Source: Dinoroseobacter sp. | GTDB lineage: Bacteria; Pseudomonadota; Alphaproteobacteria; Rhodobacterales; Rhodobacteraceae | Reading direction: 5' to 3' | DNA length: 64,000 nucleotides | NCBI GenBank assembly: GCA_017643385.1 | Contig: JAEPNN010000001.1 | Coordinates: forward strand, 372,001-436,000 | Part shown: piece by piece, positions 43,469 through 52,896 of the stretch | Layout of the letters: every line of letters begins with the position of its first letter | How positions within the stretch are numbered: the first letter of the stretch is position 1 | The notes under the pieces: generated by a model | Databases searched by the model: none | Told to the model about the DNA's origin: nothing | Seen by the model: only the letters and a program-made list of their open reading frames with translations | Position numbers and translations under genes: made by a program

Positions 43469-43768
43469 CTAGTGGCCTTGAGATGACGTCCCAAACGCAG
43501 CTTTTTGCTCTGCGGTGGCTTCTGTCTGATAGTTTGCTTTCCACTCGGCCATCGTCATGCCGTAGAAGCTTTCGCGCGCGTCATCCTTGGACATCTCGAT
43601 GCCCTTTTCTGCGGCGGCTTCCTGATACCAGCGGCTCAGACAATTCCGGCAAAACCCGGCAAGGTTCATCATGTCGATATTCTGAACGTCGGTACGCTCT
43701 TCCATCAGGTGCTTGCGCAGCGCACGGAAAGCGGCAGCCTCCAACTCGATCTGGGTTTGCTCATCCAT
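43469..43768 (-). CDS. DUF1244 domain protein
   Basis: A 99-residue soluble helical protein. FRALRKHLMEERTDVQNIDMMNLAGFCRNCLSRWYQEAA followed by YGMTMAEWKANYQ is the complete DUF1244 pattern, including the conserved CRNCLSRW cysteine pair, which might bind a metal. The function is unknown. It starts eight bases inside the end of the N-formylglutamate amidohydrolase gene, so the two are co-translated. This pairing is the main functional hint. Confidence 0.88.
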   Translation of the reverse strand: MDEQTQIELEAAAFRALRKHLMEERTDVQNIDMMNLAGFCRNCLSRWYQEAAAEKGIEMSKDDARESFYGMTMAEWKANYQTEATAEQKAAFGTSSQGH

Positions 43769-44537
43769 GTTGAATCTCCTTGAAGCGGGAAAGTGTGGCA
43801 GTCAGTGCACGTGCAAGGCGCTGGCCCCAGGCGCGCTGGCGCTCTGGATCAGAAATGAGGTCGTTGCGCACTTCGATCAAGACATGGGGTCGTCCTGGCG
43901 CAACGCCATGGCGGTCCATTGTGTCCCCGGGCAGATGCCCCGAATAGGGTTCATTGTCGCCCACCACCAGTTCAGGATCGCGCCGCAGTTCCTCCAGAAG
44001 CGGATCCGCCATCCGTCTGTCGTCTGAGGACAAAAGCCCCACATGCCAAGGTCGCACGTCCCGACCCTTGAGTTGAGGCGTGAATGAGTGGATCGAAACC
44101 AGCAACGCTTCTGGATGGCCCGCAAGAATGCGGGCAATGGCTTTGTGGTAGGGACGATGAAACAGCTCGAGCCGCCTTTCGCGTTCGGTTTCATCTGCGT
44201 GCCGATTGGCGGGAATAATAGTTCCGTCATAAAGCCGCATCAGCAACGTCGGATCATATTCGCCCCGATTGGGATCAATCACGAGCCTTGAGTAGTTCGA
44301 CAGCACCGCAGGGGCATGCAGTAAACGGGCCAATTCCCGGGTCAAACCCTCTGCGCCGACGTCATACGCGATGTGTCGCGCCATATCGTCTGGGGCCAGA
44401 CCCAGATCGCCCTCGGCGACCTCGAATGGAACGCGGTTGCTCGCATGGTCGCAGATAATCACCCAGTCGGGGCTGATCCCGCCGGTGATTTCGTAAAAGG
44501 GGTGGGCGAGGCCGGTATTTACGCTGCTATCGGGCAT
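43761..44537 (-). CDS. N-formylglutamate amidohydrolase family protein
   Basis: A 258-residue zinc hydrolase of the N-formylglutamate deformylase family. IICDHASNRVP near residue 30 provides metal ligands, and LLVSIHSFTP and VGDNEPYSGHLPGDTMDRHG are further conserved blocks. The classical role is hydrolysis of N-formyl-L-glutamate in histidine breakdown, but no hut genes are visible. Other members act on related N-acyl amino acids. It lies opposite the D-glutamate module and upstream of DUF1244, with which it overlaps by eight bases. Confidence 0.88.
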   Translation of the reverse strand: MPDSSVNTGLAHPFYEITGGISPDWVIICDHASNRVPFEVAEGDLGLAPDDMARHIAYDVGAEGLTRELARLLHAPAVLSNYSRLVIDPNRGEYDPTLLMRLYDGTIIPANRHADETERERRLELFHRPYHKAIARILAGHPEALLVSIHSFTPQLKGRDVRPWHVGLLSSDDRRMADPLLEELRRDPELVVGDNEPYSGHLPGDTMDRHGVAPGRPHVLIEVRNDLISDPERQRAWGQRLARALTATLSRFKEIQHG

Positions 44538-44676
44538 TCGTTATCCAATTGTCACGCATTGAGGGGACTTAACGCTTTGTCTTCCCATGCGCCAGTTGCC
44601 GAAGACGATAAACTGGGGCATATGAGGCGCAATCCTGTGACCGCTAACATTGCTCTTGCCGAAAGAAAGCCGCCCT

Positions 44677-46122
44677 ATGCGAAGACTCCGCAACTTGAAA
44701 ATCGTCGCAACTCTGGGACCCGCGTCGTCAGACTACGAAACCATTCGCGCATTGTTCGATGCTGGTGCCGATGTCTTCCGCTTGAATATGAGCCATGGAA
44801 GCCATGGTGATATCTCCAAGCGTCACGAAATCATTCGCCAGATCGAGCGCGAAACAGGCCGTCCGATTGCTATTCTTGCAGATCTTCAGGGACCAAAGCT
44901 GCGGTGTGGTGAGTTTGAAGATGGCCCCTATGAGCTGGAAGTTGGGCAGAAGTTCCGCTTTGATCTCGATGTGGAAAAGGGCGACCAACATCGCGTTTGT
45001 TTGCCACATCCGGAGATCTTTCAGGCACTTGAAGAAGGCGCGCGCCTGCTGATCAATGACGGCAAGATTGCTGTTACCGTGGATAACTGCGGAGAAGACT
45101 ACGCCAATTGCACCGTGACCGTCGGTGGCGAAATCTCAAATCGCAAGGGCGTAAACGTACCCGATGTCGTGCTGCCGCTCGCAGCACTTTCAGAAAAAGA
45201 CCGCAACGATCTTGAATTCGTGTGTACATTGGGTGTCGACTGGCTGGCGCTTTCGTTCGTGCAGCGGGCTGAGGACGTGCATGAAGCTCGCGAGCTTGCA
45301 GGTGGTCGTGCAGCGATTCTGTCGAAAATCGAAAAGCCGGCCGCTGTTTTAGCCTATGACGAGATCCTCGACGCATCAGATGGCATCATGGTTGCGCGCG
45401 GTGATCTGGGTGTTGAACTGCCGGTGTGGCGTGTCCCGCCAATTCAGAAGCAGCTCGTGCGTGGGGCCCGAAAGGCCGCCAAGCCTGTGATCGTTGCCAC
45501 GCAGATGCTGGAATCCATGATCACCAGCCCTGTTCCAACGCGTGCAGAAGTTTCGGACGTCGCTGCTGCGATCTATGAGGGTGCGGATGCGGTGATGCTT
45601 TCAGCAGAGTCGGCCGCAGGTGACTTCCCGGTTGAAGCGGTCACTACGATGAACAATGTCGCTGTCGAGGTTGAAAGCGATCCAACCTACCGTCAGGTGA
45701 TCGAAGCCTCACGGCCACGTGTCCATAATTCTGTCCCAGACGGGATCGTGGCTGCCGCGCGTGAAATCGCCGAAACGACCGATATTAAAGCGATCTGTTG
45801 TTTCTCGCAGTCTGGCTCGACAGTCCTGAAGGTCAGCCGTGAGAAACCACGCGTTCCGATCATCGCGATGACCTCCATGCTGGGAACAGCCCGTCGTATG
45901 TCGCTATCGTGGGGTGCGCATTGTGTCGTCACAACCGAGGTGAACCGTTTCAAAATGGCCGTAGTGGCAGCGGCAAGGGCCGCCCGGACTGAGGGCTTCG
46001 CGACCGAGGCCGAACAGGTGCTCGTGATCGCGGGTGTGCCGTTCAACGTCAAAGGGTCCACCAACATCCTGCGGGTTGCACCGTGTGATGAATCGCAGAT
46101 CTTCGCCAACGAACCTGGCTAA
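44677..46122 (+). CDS. pyk: Pyruvate kinase
   Basis: A 481-residue glycolytic enzyme that makes ATP and pyruvate from PEP. The ATG at 44677 gives the expected MRRLRNLKIVATLGPASSD start; the frame is open further upstream. FRLNMSHGSHGD, AILADLQGPKLRCG, ILSKIEKPAAV with the catalytic lysine, MVARGDLGVELP and the TQMLESMITSPVPTRAEVSDVA helix are all present, so it looks fully active. A short membrane protein follows with no gap. Confidence 0.96.
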   Translation: MRRLRNLKIVATLGPASSDYETIRALFDAGADVFRLNMSHGSHGDISKRHEIIRQIERETGRPIAILADLQGPKLRCGEFEDGPYELEVGQKFRFDLDVEKGDQHRVCLPHPEIFQALEEGARLLINDGKIAVTVDNCGEDYANCTVTVGGEISNRKGVNVPDVVLPLAALSEKDRNDLEFVCTLGVDWLALSFVQRAEDVHEARELAGGRAAILSKIEKPAAVLAYDEILDASDGIMVARGDLGVELPVWRVPPIQKQLVRGARKAAKPVIVATQMLESMITSPVPTRAEVSDVAAAIYEGADAVMLSAESAAGDFPVEAVTTMNNVAVEVESDPTYRQVIEASRPRVHNSVPDGIVAAAREIAETTDIKAICCFSQSGSTVLKVSREKPRVPIIAMTSMLGTARRMSLSWGAHCVVTTEVNRFKMAVVAAARAARTEGFATEAEQVLVIAGVPFNVKGSTNILRVAPCDESQIFANEPG

Positions 46123-46362
46123 ATGGACGTTGCACAGGATTTGACCATGGTAGGGGCGCTCGCAATGGGGGCCTTTGCCATCACTGCAATCCTGACAGCG
46201 TGGATTGACAACCGGTTTCCCCTGCGCGGCCTCGCCTTCCTGATCCTTTCAGCTGTCCTGACATGGCAGACATGGGAATTGCACGACCGGGAACTGGAAT
46301 TTGAAGATGTGCCTTTGGCGTTTATGCGCTTGGTGAAATTTGCGTTGGAACAAATCGCCTGA
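46123..46362 (+). CDS. Small two-helix membrane protein after pyk
   Basis: A 79-residue protein whose ATG directly follows the pyk TAA, so translation is probably coupled. Two hydrophobic helices are visible: TMVGALAMGAFAITAILTAWI and LRGLAFLILSAVLTWQTWEL. A short acidic tail with FEDVPLAFMRLVKFALEQIA ends it. I do not recognise a named family. The location next to pyk, before the ribosomal operon, suggests a conserved roseobacter orphan. Confidence 0.78.
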   Translation: MDVAQDLTMVGALAMGAFAITAILTAWIDNRFPLRGLAFLILSAVLTWQTWELHDRELEFEDVPLAFMRLVKFALEQIA

Positions 46363-46512
46363 CGTTCCGCAAACCCTCTTGCCAATATCGAACCTCCCTG
46401 TTATCCGCGCGTCCTGATCCGGTTTCAGGATCGCTCGCCCTCGGTTCAAAGTGGCATACCGCAGGTCGGGGCAAGCGTCAGTGACGCGACTACAACTGAA
46501 TAGGAGACGCAA

Positions 46513-46713
46513 ATGCCCAAGATGAAGACCAAGTCGAGCGCCAAAAAGCGCTTCAAGGTCACCGCGACCGGTAAGGTCATGGCAGGTCAGGCCGGCAAGC
46601 GCCACGGTATGATCAAACGGACCAACAAGTTCCTGCGCAATGCGCGCGGCACCAACGAACTCAGCGCCCCCGACGCCAAAATCGTCAAGGGCTACATGCC
46701 CTACGACCGCTAA
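46513..46713 (+). CDS. rpmI: 50S ribosomal protein L35
   Basis: A 66-residue basic ribosomal protein with the family signature [21 protein letters not shown] at the N-terminus and KRHGMIKRT in the middle. A TAGGAGACG ribosome site precedes the ATG. It is followed by rplT after 12 bases. The usual upstream infC is not here: the 150-base leader instead follows the pyk-linked small gene and has a plausible promoter (TTGCCA, then TTATCC). Confidence 0.97.
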   Translation: MPKMKTKSSAKKRFKVTATGKVMAGQAGKRHGMIKRTNKFLRNARGTNELSAPDAKIVKGYMPYDR

Positions 46714-46725
46714 GGAGATCGTCAG

Positions 46726-47097
46726 ATGAGCCGTACCAAAGGTGGAACCGTCACCCACGCCCGTCACAAGAAAGTTCTGAAGGCCGCGAAAGGCTACTAT
46801 GGCCGTCGCAAAAGCACCTTCAAGGTCGCCAAGCAGGCCGTCGATAAGGCGAACCAGTACGCCACGCGTGACCGTCATAACCGCAAGCGCCAGTTCCGCG
46901 CGCTGTGGATCCAGCGGATCAATGCTGCTGTGCGCTCGCACGATGCTGCACTGACTTATTCGCGCTTCATCAATGGCCTTTCGCTGGCTGGCATCGAAGT
47001 GGACCGCAAGGTTCTCGCAGACCTGGCCGTACGTGAGCCTGAGGCTTTCGGTGCGATCGTGGCGCAGGCCCAAGAGGCGCTCGCAAAGGCTGCTTAA
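46726..47097 (+). CDS. rplT: 50S ribosomal protein L20
   Basis: A 123-residue ribosomal assembly protein. The signature [31 protein letters not shown] is at the N-terminus and [14 protein letters not shown] follows; the Ala-rich end is a few residues longer than in E. coli. In many bacteria L20 represses its own operon by binding the leader. The gene is 12 bases after rpmI and ends in an intrinsic terminator. Confidence 0.97.
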   Translation: MSRTKGGTVTHARHKKVLKAAKGYYGRRKSTFKVAKQAVDKANQYATRDRHNRKRQFRALWIQRINAAVRSHDAALTYSRFINGLSLAGIEVDRKVLADLAVREPEAFGAIVAQAQEALAKAA

Positions 47098-47119
47098 GCC
47101 AAGATCACAGAAATAAAGA

Positions 47120-47148
47120 AAGCCGCTCTGCACAGGGCGGCTTTTTTG
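47120..47148 (+). terminator. Intrinsic terminator of rpmI-rplT
   Basis: AAGCCGC (47120-47126) pairs with GCGGCTT (47137-47143) and a run of T follows. It lies 22 bases after the rplT stop and just before the end of the convergent EEP-family gene. Confidence 0.9.
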
Positions 47149-47151
47149 TGT

Positions 47152-48000
47152 CTACAACGTCACGTCTGCCAGCAGACCCCAATGATCAGATCCCAGCCGG
47201 GGGCGCAGTTTGGTCCGCCCACCCCCAGGCGCAAGCACATGGTCAATGGGCAGCGGCAAACCGAATAGCACGTAGCTTCGCCGCATTGGTCCCGCAAGTT
47301 TGGTGTTGGTCGCCCGAACGATGTCCTGAACGCGTCCCGTCCACGGGAATGCATTGAAATCGCCTGAAACAACCACGGACCCTTCGAGCGCCTCCAGCAT
47401 TATCCGCAATTCTGCTACTGTTTCAGGTGTCCCGGCAGGCCATGGATACGGGACGTGAACGGAGACAATCCAGACAGGCTTGCCCGCAACCTCGATCCGA
47501 GCGCCCGCCATGGAGCGGTTCTGCGAACAGACGCGCTCATCAGTCATGGGGCCCCGCGAAAGAACCGCAATCCGTTTTTTGCCCGAGTACCGGCAGACAT
47601 GCTGATGCGGGAAGGTCTCGGAAAGAAGGGCAAGGATATGCGCATTCTCGTCCACCAGTTCCTGCAACATCACAACGTCTGCGCCAGCCTCGCGTATGTC
47701 TTCTGCAATCGCGACTATTTCGGTATTCGCGTCCAGCAGGTTCTTTGAATAGATTCTGAGATCCTCGCCGGGCTTGCCGGGAAGGCCGTGCAGTGCAACA
47801 GACCCCAGGGAAATCAGGCCAACTACCGCAAATGTGAGCTTTGCCCAGCGGCGCTCCGCGATGATCCCCAAAAGGCACATCAGTCCAGTGAGCGGTCGCA
47901 AGAGAGCAATCGAGATTGCACTCCGGTGCACGTCCGGCAGAAACCCCCAAAGCGTGAGAAAAAAGCCCGTTACAGCAAAGATCATCAAGGTCGACTTCAT
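47152..48000 (-). CDS. Membrane-anchored endonuclease/exonuclease/phosphatase-fold protein
   Basis: A 282-residue protein beginning at the ATG at 48000; a longer frame would run into pheS antisense. Three N-terminal hydrophobic segments ([50 protein letters not shown]) precede an EEP catalytic domain with [30 protein letters not shown] and [11 protein letters not shown], which carry the Glu, Asp-Asn and Asp-His catalytic residues. The substrate could be nucleic acid, a phospholipid or a phosphoinositide-like headgroup. It sits between rplT and pheS. Confidence 0.88.
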   Translation of the reverse strand: MKSTLMIFAVTGFFLTLWGFLPDVHRSAISIALLRPLTGLMCLLGIIAERRWAKLTFAVVGLISLGSVALHGLPGKPGEDLRIYSKNLLDANTEIVAIAEDIREAGADVVMLQELVDENAHILALLSETFPHQHVCRYSGKKRIAVLSRGPMTDERVCSQNRSMAGARIEVAGKPVWIVSVHVPYPWPAGTPETVAELRIMLEALEGSVVVSGDFNAFPWTGRVQDIVRATNTKLAGPMRRSYVLFGLPLPIDHVLAPGGGRTKLRPRLGSDHWGLLADVTL

Positions 48001-48067
48001 TCCCCCACCTTGCACTTTCTCCGCTGTCTCGCTACCCCGCATCCGACCAACTCGGAAAGGCCCGACC

Positions 48068-49135
48068 ATGGACGACCTACGCGACAAATACCTTGGCCTC
48101 ATCGGCGAGGCGGGTGACGAAGCTGCCATCGAAGCGCTGCGCGTCCAGGCCGTCGGAAAAAAGGGCGAAGTGGCGCTGAAAATGCGCGAACTGGGCAAGA
48201 TGACCCCGGAAGAGCGTCAGGTGATGGGCCCAAAGCTGAACGCGCTGAAGGATGAGATCAACTCTGCGCTCGCAGCCAAGAAAGCCGCGCTTGCCGATGC
48301 CGCCCTGAACGAGCGCCTGCAAGCCGAATGGCTCGACGTAACTTTGCCGGGCCGTGGACGGTCTGCGGGCACGATTCATCCGATCAGCCAGGTCACGGAA
48401 GAGGTCACAGCGATCTTCGCCGATATGGGATTTGCCGTGGCTGAGGGTCCGCAGATCGAAACCGACTGGTACAATTTCGACGCGCTGAATATTCCCGGCC
48501 ACCACCCTGCACGGGCCGAGATGGACACGTTCTACATGGCGCGCGCCGAAGGGGATGAGCGTCCGCCACACGTGCTGCGCACCCATACCAGTCCCGTCCA
48601 GATCCGTTCGATGCAGGATCAGGGCGCTCCGATCCGTGTGATTGCGCCGGGTCGCGTCTATCGTGCAGATTATGACCAGACGCACACGCCTATGTTCCAT
48701 CAGGTGGAAGGGCTTGCCATCGATACCGATATCTCGATGGCGAACCTGAAATGGGTGCTTGAAGAGTTTGTGAAGGCCTATTTCGGTGTCGACGATGTAG
48801 AACTGCGCTTCCGTGCGTCTCACTTCCCGTTCACAGAACCCTCCGCCGAGGTCGATATCCGTTGTTCCTGGGAAGGTGGCGTCCTGAAAGTTGGCGAAGG
48901 CGACGACTGGCTCGAAATCCTTGGCTCCGGAATGGTGCACCCGAAGGTACTTGAGGCGGCCGGCATCGATCCGACGGTCTATCAGGGCTTTGCATTCGGC
49001 ATGGGTATCGATCGGATTGCCATGCTCAAATACGGCATTCCCGATCTGCGTGCGTTCTTTGATTCAGACCTGAGGTGGTTGCGGCATTACGGGTTCAGTC
49101 CATTGCAGAAACCAAACCTGCACGGCGGGCTTTAG
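48068..49135 (+). CDS. pheS: Phenylalanyl-tRNA synthetase alpha subunit
   Basis: A 355-residue class II synthetase subunit. The ATG at 48068 ([13 protein letters not shown]) is chosen; the frame opens upstream but that part overlaps the divergent gene. The N-terminal coiled coil precedes the catalytic core with [50 protein letters not shown]-type motif 2 and the [18 protein letters not shown] motif 3. It forms an alpha2-beta2 enzyme with PheT, whose gene lies 730 bases downstream beyond a secreted orphan. Confidence 0.97.
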   Translation: MDDLRDKYLGLIGEAGDEAAIEALRVQAVGKKGEVALKMRELGKMTPEERQVMGPKLNALKDEINSALAAKKAALADAALNERLQAEWLDVTLPGRGRSAGTIHPISQVTEEVTAIFADMGFAVAEGPQIETDWYNFDALNIPGHHPARAEMDTFYMARAEGDERPPHVLRTHTSPVQIRSMQDQGAPIRVIAPGRVYRADYDQTHTPMFHQVEGLAIDTDISMANLKWVLEEFVKAYFGVDDVELRFRASHFPFTEPSAEVDIRCSWEGGVLKVGEGDDWLEILGSGMVHPKVLEAAGIDPTVYQGFAFGMGIDRIAMLKYGIPDLRAFFDSDLRWLRHYGFSPLQKPNLHGGL

Positions 49136-49174
49136 GGCCCAACTGCAAGCTAGTGCAGTTGCCATGGCCCTTTA
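49134..49174 (+). terminator. Terminator-like hairpin after pheS
   Basis: An outer stem AGGGCC (49134-49139)/GGCCCT (49166-49171) encloses an inner stem CAACTGCA (49140-49147)/TGCAGTTG (49154-49161). A short T tract follows. It overlaps the pheS stop codon. Confidence 0.6.
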
Positions 49175-49317
49175 TGGGTCTCACCGGGTTGGCTTTCTGA
49201 CAGACAAAACCTGATACGGGGGTGCCGCTGAATTCCATGGCGGTGGCTGACCCCTTGTCTGAAAAAAGCCTCAGGTCCATGCTGTGACCACCACCCGCTG
49301 TCAAAGGACCCCTTTTC

Positions 49318-49722
49318 ATGCGCCTTGCCTCCGTTCTGACCGCCGCCCTTTTTGCCTTTCCCGCGACTGCGGATGAGGTCTGGACCTCGATGATGGGCGA
49401 TATCGTCTATGCCGCCGAAGAAAACGGCGCTGCCATTTTCACATTCACCAACCTTGACGCCTATCCGGCGCGGCTGGTCATTCCCGGATTGGCGGGCAAT
49501 TATTCAAACCGTAGCACGCATGAAGCGTTCTGGTTGGGAGGCGGATCAGGCACTTGCCCGGCCTTCATGGCGATCGCGGGAGACGACTACAGTACCACCG
49601 ATTGGGGACGTGCTGTGATTGCTTTCGACAAGCCCGCTTTCCCAACCTCGTTTACCGTCACAATCGGGTGGTGTTTTGAGGAACCGCGTGAAAGCTTCCG
49701 GGGCGAAACGACCGCAAAATAG
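49318..49722 (+). CDS. Secreted protein of unknown function between pheS and pheT
   Basis: A 134-residue protein with a signal peptide (LASVLTAALFAFPATA, cleavage before DEVW). The mature part is beta-rich, with EENGAAIFTFTNLDAYPARLVIPGL, WLGGGSGTCPAF and TVTIGWCFEEPRESF; the two cysteines could form a disulfide. I do not recognise a family. An AAGGACCCC ribosome site precedes the ATG. It interrupts the usually adjacent pheS-pheT pair, and hairpins lie on both sides, so it may have its own promoter. Confidence 0.75.
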   Translation: MRLASVLTAALFAFPATADEVWTSMMGDIVYAAEENGAAIFTFTNLDAYPARLVIPGLAGNYSNRSTHEAFWLGGGSGTCPAFMAIAGDDYSTTDWGRAVIAFDKPAFPTSFTVTIGWCFEEPRESFRGETTAK

Positions 49723-49777
49723 GTGCGTTGGCGAGCTTCTCGCCGCGCAGCGCCGAACCGCCCCCAAGCTGGGGCTT

Positions 49778-49802
49778 GATTGCGCAACGAGGCCGCGCAA
49801 TC
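49778..49802 (+). terminator. Hairpin before pheT
   Basis: GATTGCGC (49778-49785) pairs with GCGCAATC (49795-49802) and a modest T-rich stretch (CCTTTTATT) follows. It could end the secreted-orphan transcript or sit in the pheT leader. Confidence 0.45.
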
Positions 49803-49867
49803 CATGACCTTTTATTCCCCGCCCCCATGCGCTATCCGTCCGCCCAAATCCGCAAGGGACGCGACCT

Positions 49868-52264
49868 ATGAAATTCACCCTCTCCTGGCTGAAAGAGCAC
49901 CTGGACACTCAGGCCACGCTCGATGACATCCTCTATGCCCTCACCGATCTGGGCCTCGAAGTGGAGGGCGTCGAAGACCGTGGCGCGAAACTGCGCGACT
50001 TTACCATTGGCAAGGTGGTGAAGGCTGAAAAGCACCCTGATGCTGACCGGCTCCGTGTGTGTCAGGTCGATACTGACGAGGGCGTCAAACAGATTATCTG
50101 TGGTGCGCCGAATGCGCGCGAAGGCATCACCGTGGTTGTCGCAAAGCCCGGCGTGTATGTGCCCGGCATCGACACGACCATCGGTGTTGGCAAGATCCGC
50201 GGCATCGAAAGCTTCGGCATGATGGCATCCGAGCGTGAGATGGAACTGTCAGATGAACATGACGGCATCATCGAACTGCCGTCCGGCGAGGTTGGCGAGG
50301 CCTTTGTTGATTGGCTCGCAGCTAATGATCCGGCCAAGGTTGATCCGGTCATCGAGATCGCCATCACCCCAAACCGTCCCGATGCGCTTGGCGTTGCAGG
50401 CATCGCGCGAGATCTTGCAGCACGCGGGCTGGGTACGATCAAAACCACCGATCCCGAACCCGTCACAGGCACTTTCCCTTGCCCGATCTCTGTGACCATT
50501 GAAGACGACACGTTGGAGGTGGCTCCGGTCTTCTTTGGCCGTGTCATCAAGGGCGTGAAAAATGGTCCCAGCCCCGCATGGCTGCAGGACAAGCTGCGCG
50601 CCATCGGCCTGCGTCCGATCAGCTTCCTCGTCGATGTGACGAATTACTTCACCTATGATCGCAATCGTCCTTTGCATGTCTTTGACGCTGACAAGGTTGC
50701 GGGCAATGCGCTGCGCCTTTATCGCGCCAAGGGCGGTGAGACGATCATGGGACTGGACGAGAAGGAATACACCTTCGAAGCGGACCAGACGATTATCGCG
50801 GATGAAAATGGCCCCGAGTCCATTGCGGGCGTCATGGGCGGCCTGCATTCCGGTTGTACGGATGAGACTGTGAACGTCTTCATCGAGGCTGCGTATTTCG
50901 ACCCGATCCGCACGGCCTATACAGGCCGCGCGCTCAAGATCAATTCTGACGCCCGCTATCGGTTCGAACGTGGGATTGACCCGGCATGGACACCCATTGG
51001 ACTGGATGCAGCGACGCGCCTGATCATGGACGTGGCTGGTGGTGAAGCGTCCGACATCGTGGTGGCTGGCGAAATCCCGGACGTCTCGCGCGCCTACAAG
51101 CTCGATACCGATCGCGTCGTGTCCCTTGTCGGTATGGAGATCCCGGCAGAGACGCAGCGTGCGTCGCTGGAAGCGCTGGGCTTCTGCATGGATGGTGATA
51201 TGGCGCACGTGCCGTCCTGGCGCCCTGACGTTCTGGGAGAGGCCGATCTGGTCGAGGAAGTTGCTCGCATCGCCTCGCTGACCAAACTCAAGGGCATTCC
51301 GATGAAACGCCTGCCGGGCGTGCCCAAGCCCGTGTTGACACCCATGCAGACCCGCGAAATCGCGGCACGGCGCACCATGGCGGCGCTCGGCTACAACGAA
51401 TGTGTGACCTACAGCTTCATCGATCAGAAAGCCGCGGCGCTTTTTGACGGTGGTGATGAGGCCAGCGCTTTGGAAAACCCGATCAGTTCTGAAATGAGCC
51501 ACATGCGCCCCGCGCTTTTGCCTGGCCTGTTACAAGCGGCGGCACGCAATCAGGCGCGTGGTTTCATGGATCTTGCTCTGTTTGAACTTGGGGCGGCCTT
51601 CCATGGCGGTGAACCCGGTGAGCAGCATACGCTGGCCACGGGCCTCCTCGTTGGCAAGACACTGTCCAAGGACGTACATGGCGAAAGCCGGGGCGTTGAT
51701 GTCTACGACGCGAAGGCCGACGCCGAAGCGGTGCTGGCCGCGATGGGCGCGCCCGCCAAGGTGCAGATCTTGCGTGGTGTCAGCGATTGGTGGCATCCCG
51801 GGCGGTCAGGCAAGATTTGCCTCGGGCCAAAGAAGGTTCTGGGGGTCTTCGGCGAAATTCACCCCAAGGTTCTGGCTGAAATGGACGTGAAGGGTCCAGC
51901 CGTTGGCTTTACGCTCTGGCCCGCTGAAATTCCGTTCCCACGCACATCGGGTACCACCCGCAGCGCCCTGTCCTTGCGCGACCTGCAAGCGGTAGAGCGT
52001 GATTTTGCCTTCGTGCTTGATGCAAATGTCGAGGCGCTGAATGTGGTCAACGCAGCTGCTGGCGCCGATAAAGCGCTGATCGAGGACGTGCGCGTCTTTG
52101 ACGAGTTTATCGGCGGAAGTTTGGGCGAAGGTAAGAAGAGCCTTGCCATTACCGTGCGGATGCAACCGACCGAGAAAACCCTGACAGAAAAAGATATCGA
52201 AGCTGTTGCGGCCAAGATCGTCGAAAAGGTCGCTAAGGCAACGGGCGGCGTTCTGCGCGGTTAA
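49868..52264 (+). CDS. pheT: Phenylalanyl-tRNA synthetase beta subunit
   Basis: A 798-residue subunit of full family length. MKFTLSWLKEHLDTQATLDDI opens it. An EMAP-II-like tRNA-binding domain (about 40-150, VVKAEKHPDADRLRVCQVD) is followed by B3/B4 editing domains (SFLVDVTNYFTYD, RPLHVFDADKV), B5, the inactive synthetase-like core, and the C-terminal ferredoxin-fold anticodon domain (AVERDFAFVLD onward). All parts are uninterrupted. A GGGACGCG ribosome region precedes the ATG. Confidence 0.97.
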   Translation: MKFTLSWLKEHLDTQATLDDILYALTDLGLEVEGVEDRGAKLRDFTIGKVVKAEKHPDADRLRVCQVDTDEGVKQIICGAPNAREGITVVVAKPGVYVPGIDTTIGVGKIRGIESFGMMASEREMELSDEHDGIIELPSGEVGEAFVDWLAANDPAKVDPVIEIAITPNRPDALGVAGIARDLAARGLGTIKTTDPEPVTGTFPCPISVTIEDDTLEVAPVFFGRVIKGVKNGPSPAWLQDKLRAIGLRPISFLVDVTNYFTYDRNRPLHVFDADKVAGNALRLYRAKGGETIMGLDEKEYTFEADQTIIADENGPESIAGVMGGLHSGCTDETVNVFIEAAYFDPIRTAYTGRALKINSDARYRFERGIDPAWTPIGLDAATRLIMDVAGGEASDIVVAGEIPDVSRAYKLDTDRVVSLVGMEIPAETQRASLEALGFCMDGDMAHVPSWRPDVLGEADLVEEVARIASLTKLKGIPMKRLPGVPKPVLTPMQTREIAARRTMAALGYNECVTYSFIDQKAAALFDGGDEASALENPISSEMSHMRPALLPGLLQAAARNQARGFMDLALFELGAAFHGGEPGEQHTLATGLLVGKTLSKDVHGESRGVDVYDAKADAEAVLAAMGAPAKVQILRGVSDWWHPGRSGKICLGPKKVLGVFGEIHPKVLAEMDVKGPAVGFTLWPAEIPFPRTSGTTRSALSLRDLQAVERDFAFVLDANVEALNVVNAAAGADKALIEDVRVFDEFIGGSLGEGKKSLAITVRMQPTEKTLTEKDIEAVAAKIVEKVAKATGGVLRG

Positions 52265-52397
52265 GGTCTTTGCACGGACAAAGCGGTCCTGCCTGCACCG
52301 ATGAATGAGGACAGGTGCGTTTGTGCCGGACTTGGTGCATCACCAGACATGGCGCGCATGCCATCCGCCCTATGTTCTTCCAAGAAGGAGATTTGAG

Positions 52398-52847
52398 ATG
52401 ACGTTGAACGTTTACCTGTCAGGCGAAATTCACACCGACTGGCGCGAGCAGATCATGGAAGGCTCCAAGGGGCTTGATGTAACGTTCTCGGCACCTGTGA
52501 CCGATCATGATGCGTCTGATGACTGTGGCGTGGCTATTCTTGGCGAAGAGCCAAACAAGTACTGGCACGACCATAAAGGCGCGATGATGAATGCGATCCG
52601 AACGCGCACGCTTATCGAAAGAGCAGATGTGGTGGTCGTACGATTTGGGGAGAAATACCGCCAGTGGAACGCCGCATTTGATGCCGGTTATGCAGCCGGC
52701 TTGGGCAAGCCGATCATCGTCGTGCAGATGCCTGAACACCAACATCCCTTAAAAGAGATCGACGCTGCCGCTTTAGCGGTGACCGAAGATCCGGCCAAGG
52801 TCGCAGACATCCTGCGCTACGTGCTGGAAGGCACGCTGCCCGCCTAG
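52398..52847 (+). CDS. YtoQ family protein
   Basis: A 149-residue cytoplasmic protein. The ATG at 52398 follows an AGAAGGAG ribosome site; the frame is open upstream without support. NVYLSGEIHTDWREQIMEGS, PVTDHDASDDCGVAILGEE, WHDHKGAMMNAIRTRTLIERADVVVVRFGEKYRQWNAAFDAGYAAGLGKP and EIDAAALAVTEDP are the YtoQ blocks. The fold resembles nucleoside 2-deoxyribosyltransferases (GEIHTDWR and the AGYAAGLGKP loop), which suggests a nucleotide or nucleoside substrate. The role is unknown. It is convergent with the GST gene. Confidence 0.9.
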   Translation: MTLNVYLSGEIHTDWREQIMEGSKGLDVTFSAPVTDHDASDDCGVAILGEEPNKYWHDHKGAMMNAIRTRTLIERADVVVVRFGEKYRQWNAAFDAGYAAGLGKPIIVVQMPEHQHPLKEIDAAALAVTEDPAKVADILRYVLEGTLPA

Positions 52848-52876
52848 AAAAAGGGCCCACTCAAACGAGCGGGCCC
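52848..52876 (-). terminator. Intrinsic terminator of the GST gene
   Basis: Read on the minus strand, GGGCCCGCTC pairs with GAGTGGGCCC (stem bases 52853-52861 and 52868-52876, one mismatch) and runs straight into five T (52852-52848). It also sits just after the convergent YtoQ stop. Confidence 0.85.
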
Positions 52877-52896
52877 GTTGGGGAAAGACCTAAAGC

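Noticed and set aside
47774-48067. 98-residue N-terminal extension of the pheS frame
   Set aside because: It overlaps the divergent EEP gene and adds non-family sequence; the ATG at 48068 gives the standard PheS start.
50249-51502. 417-residue minus-strand frame opposite pheT
   Set aside because: It is a shadow of the long GC-rich pheT gene; no recognisable domain or start context.
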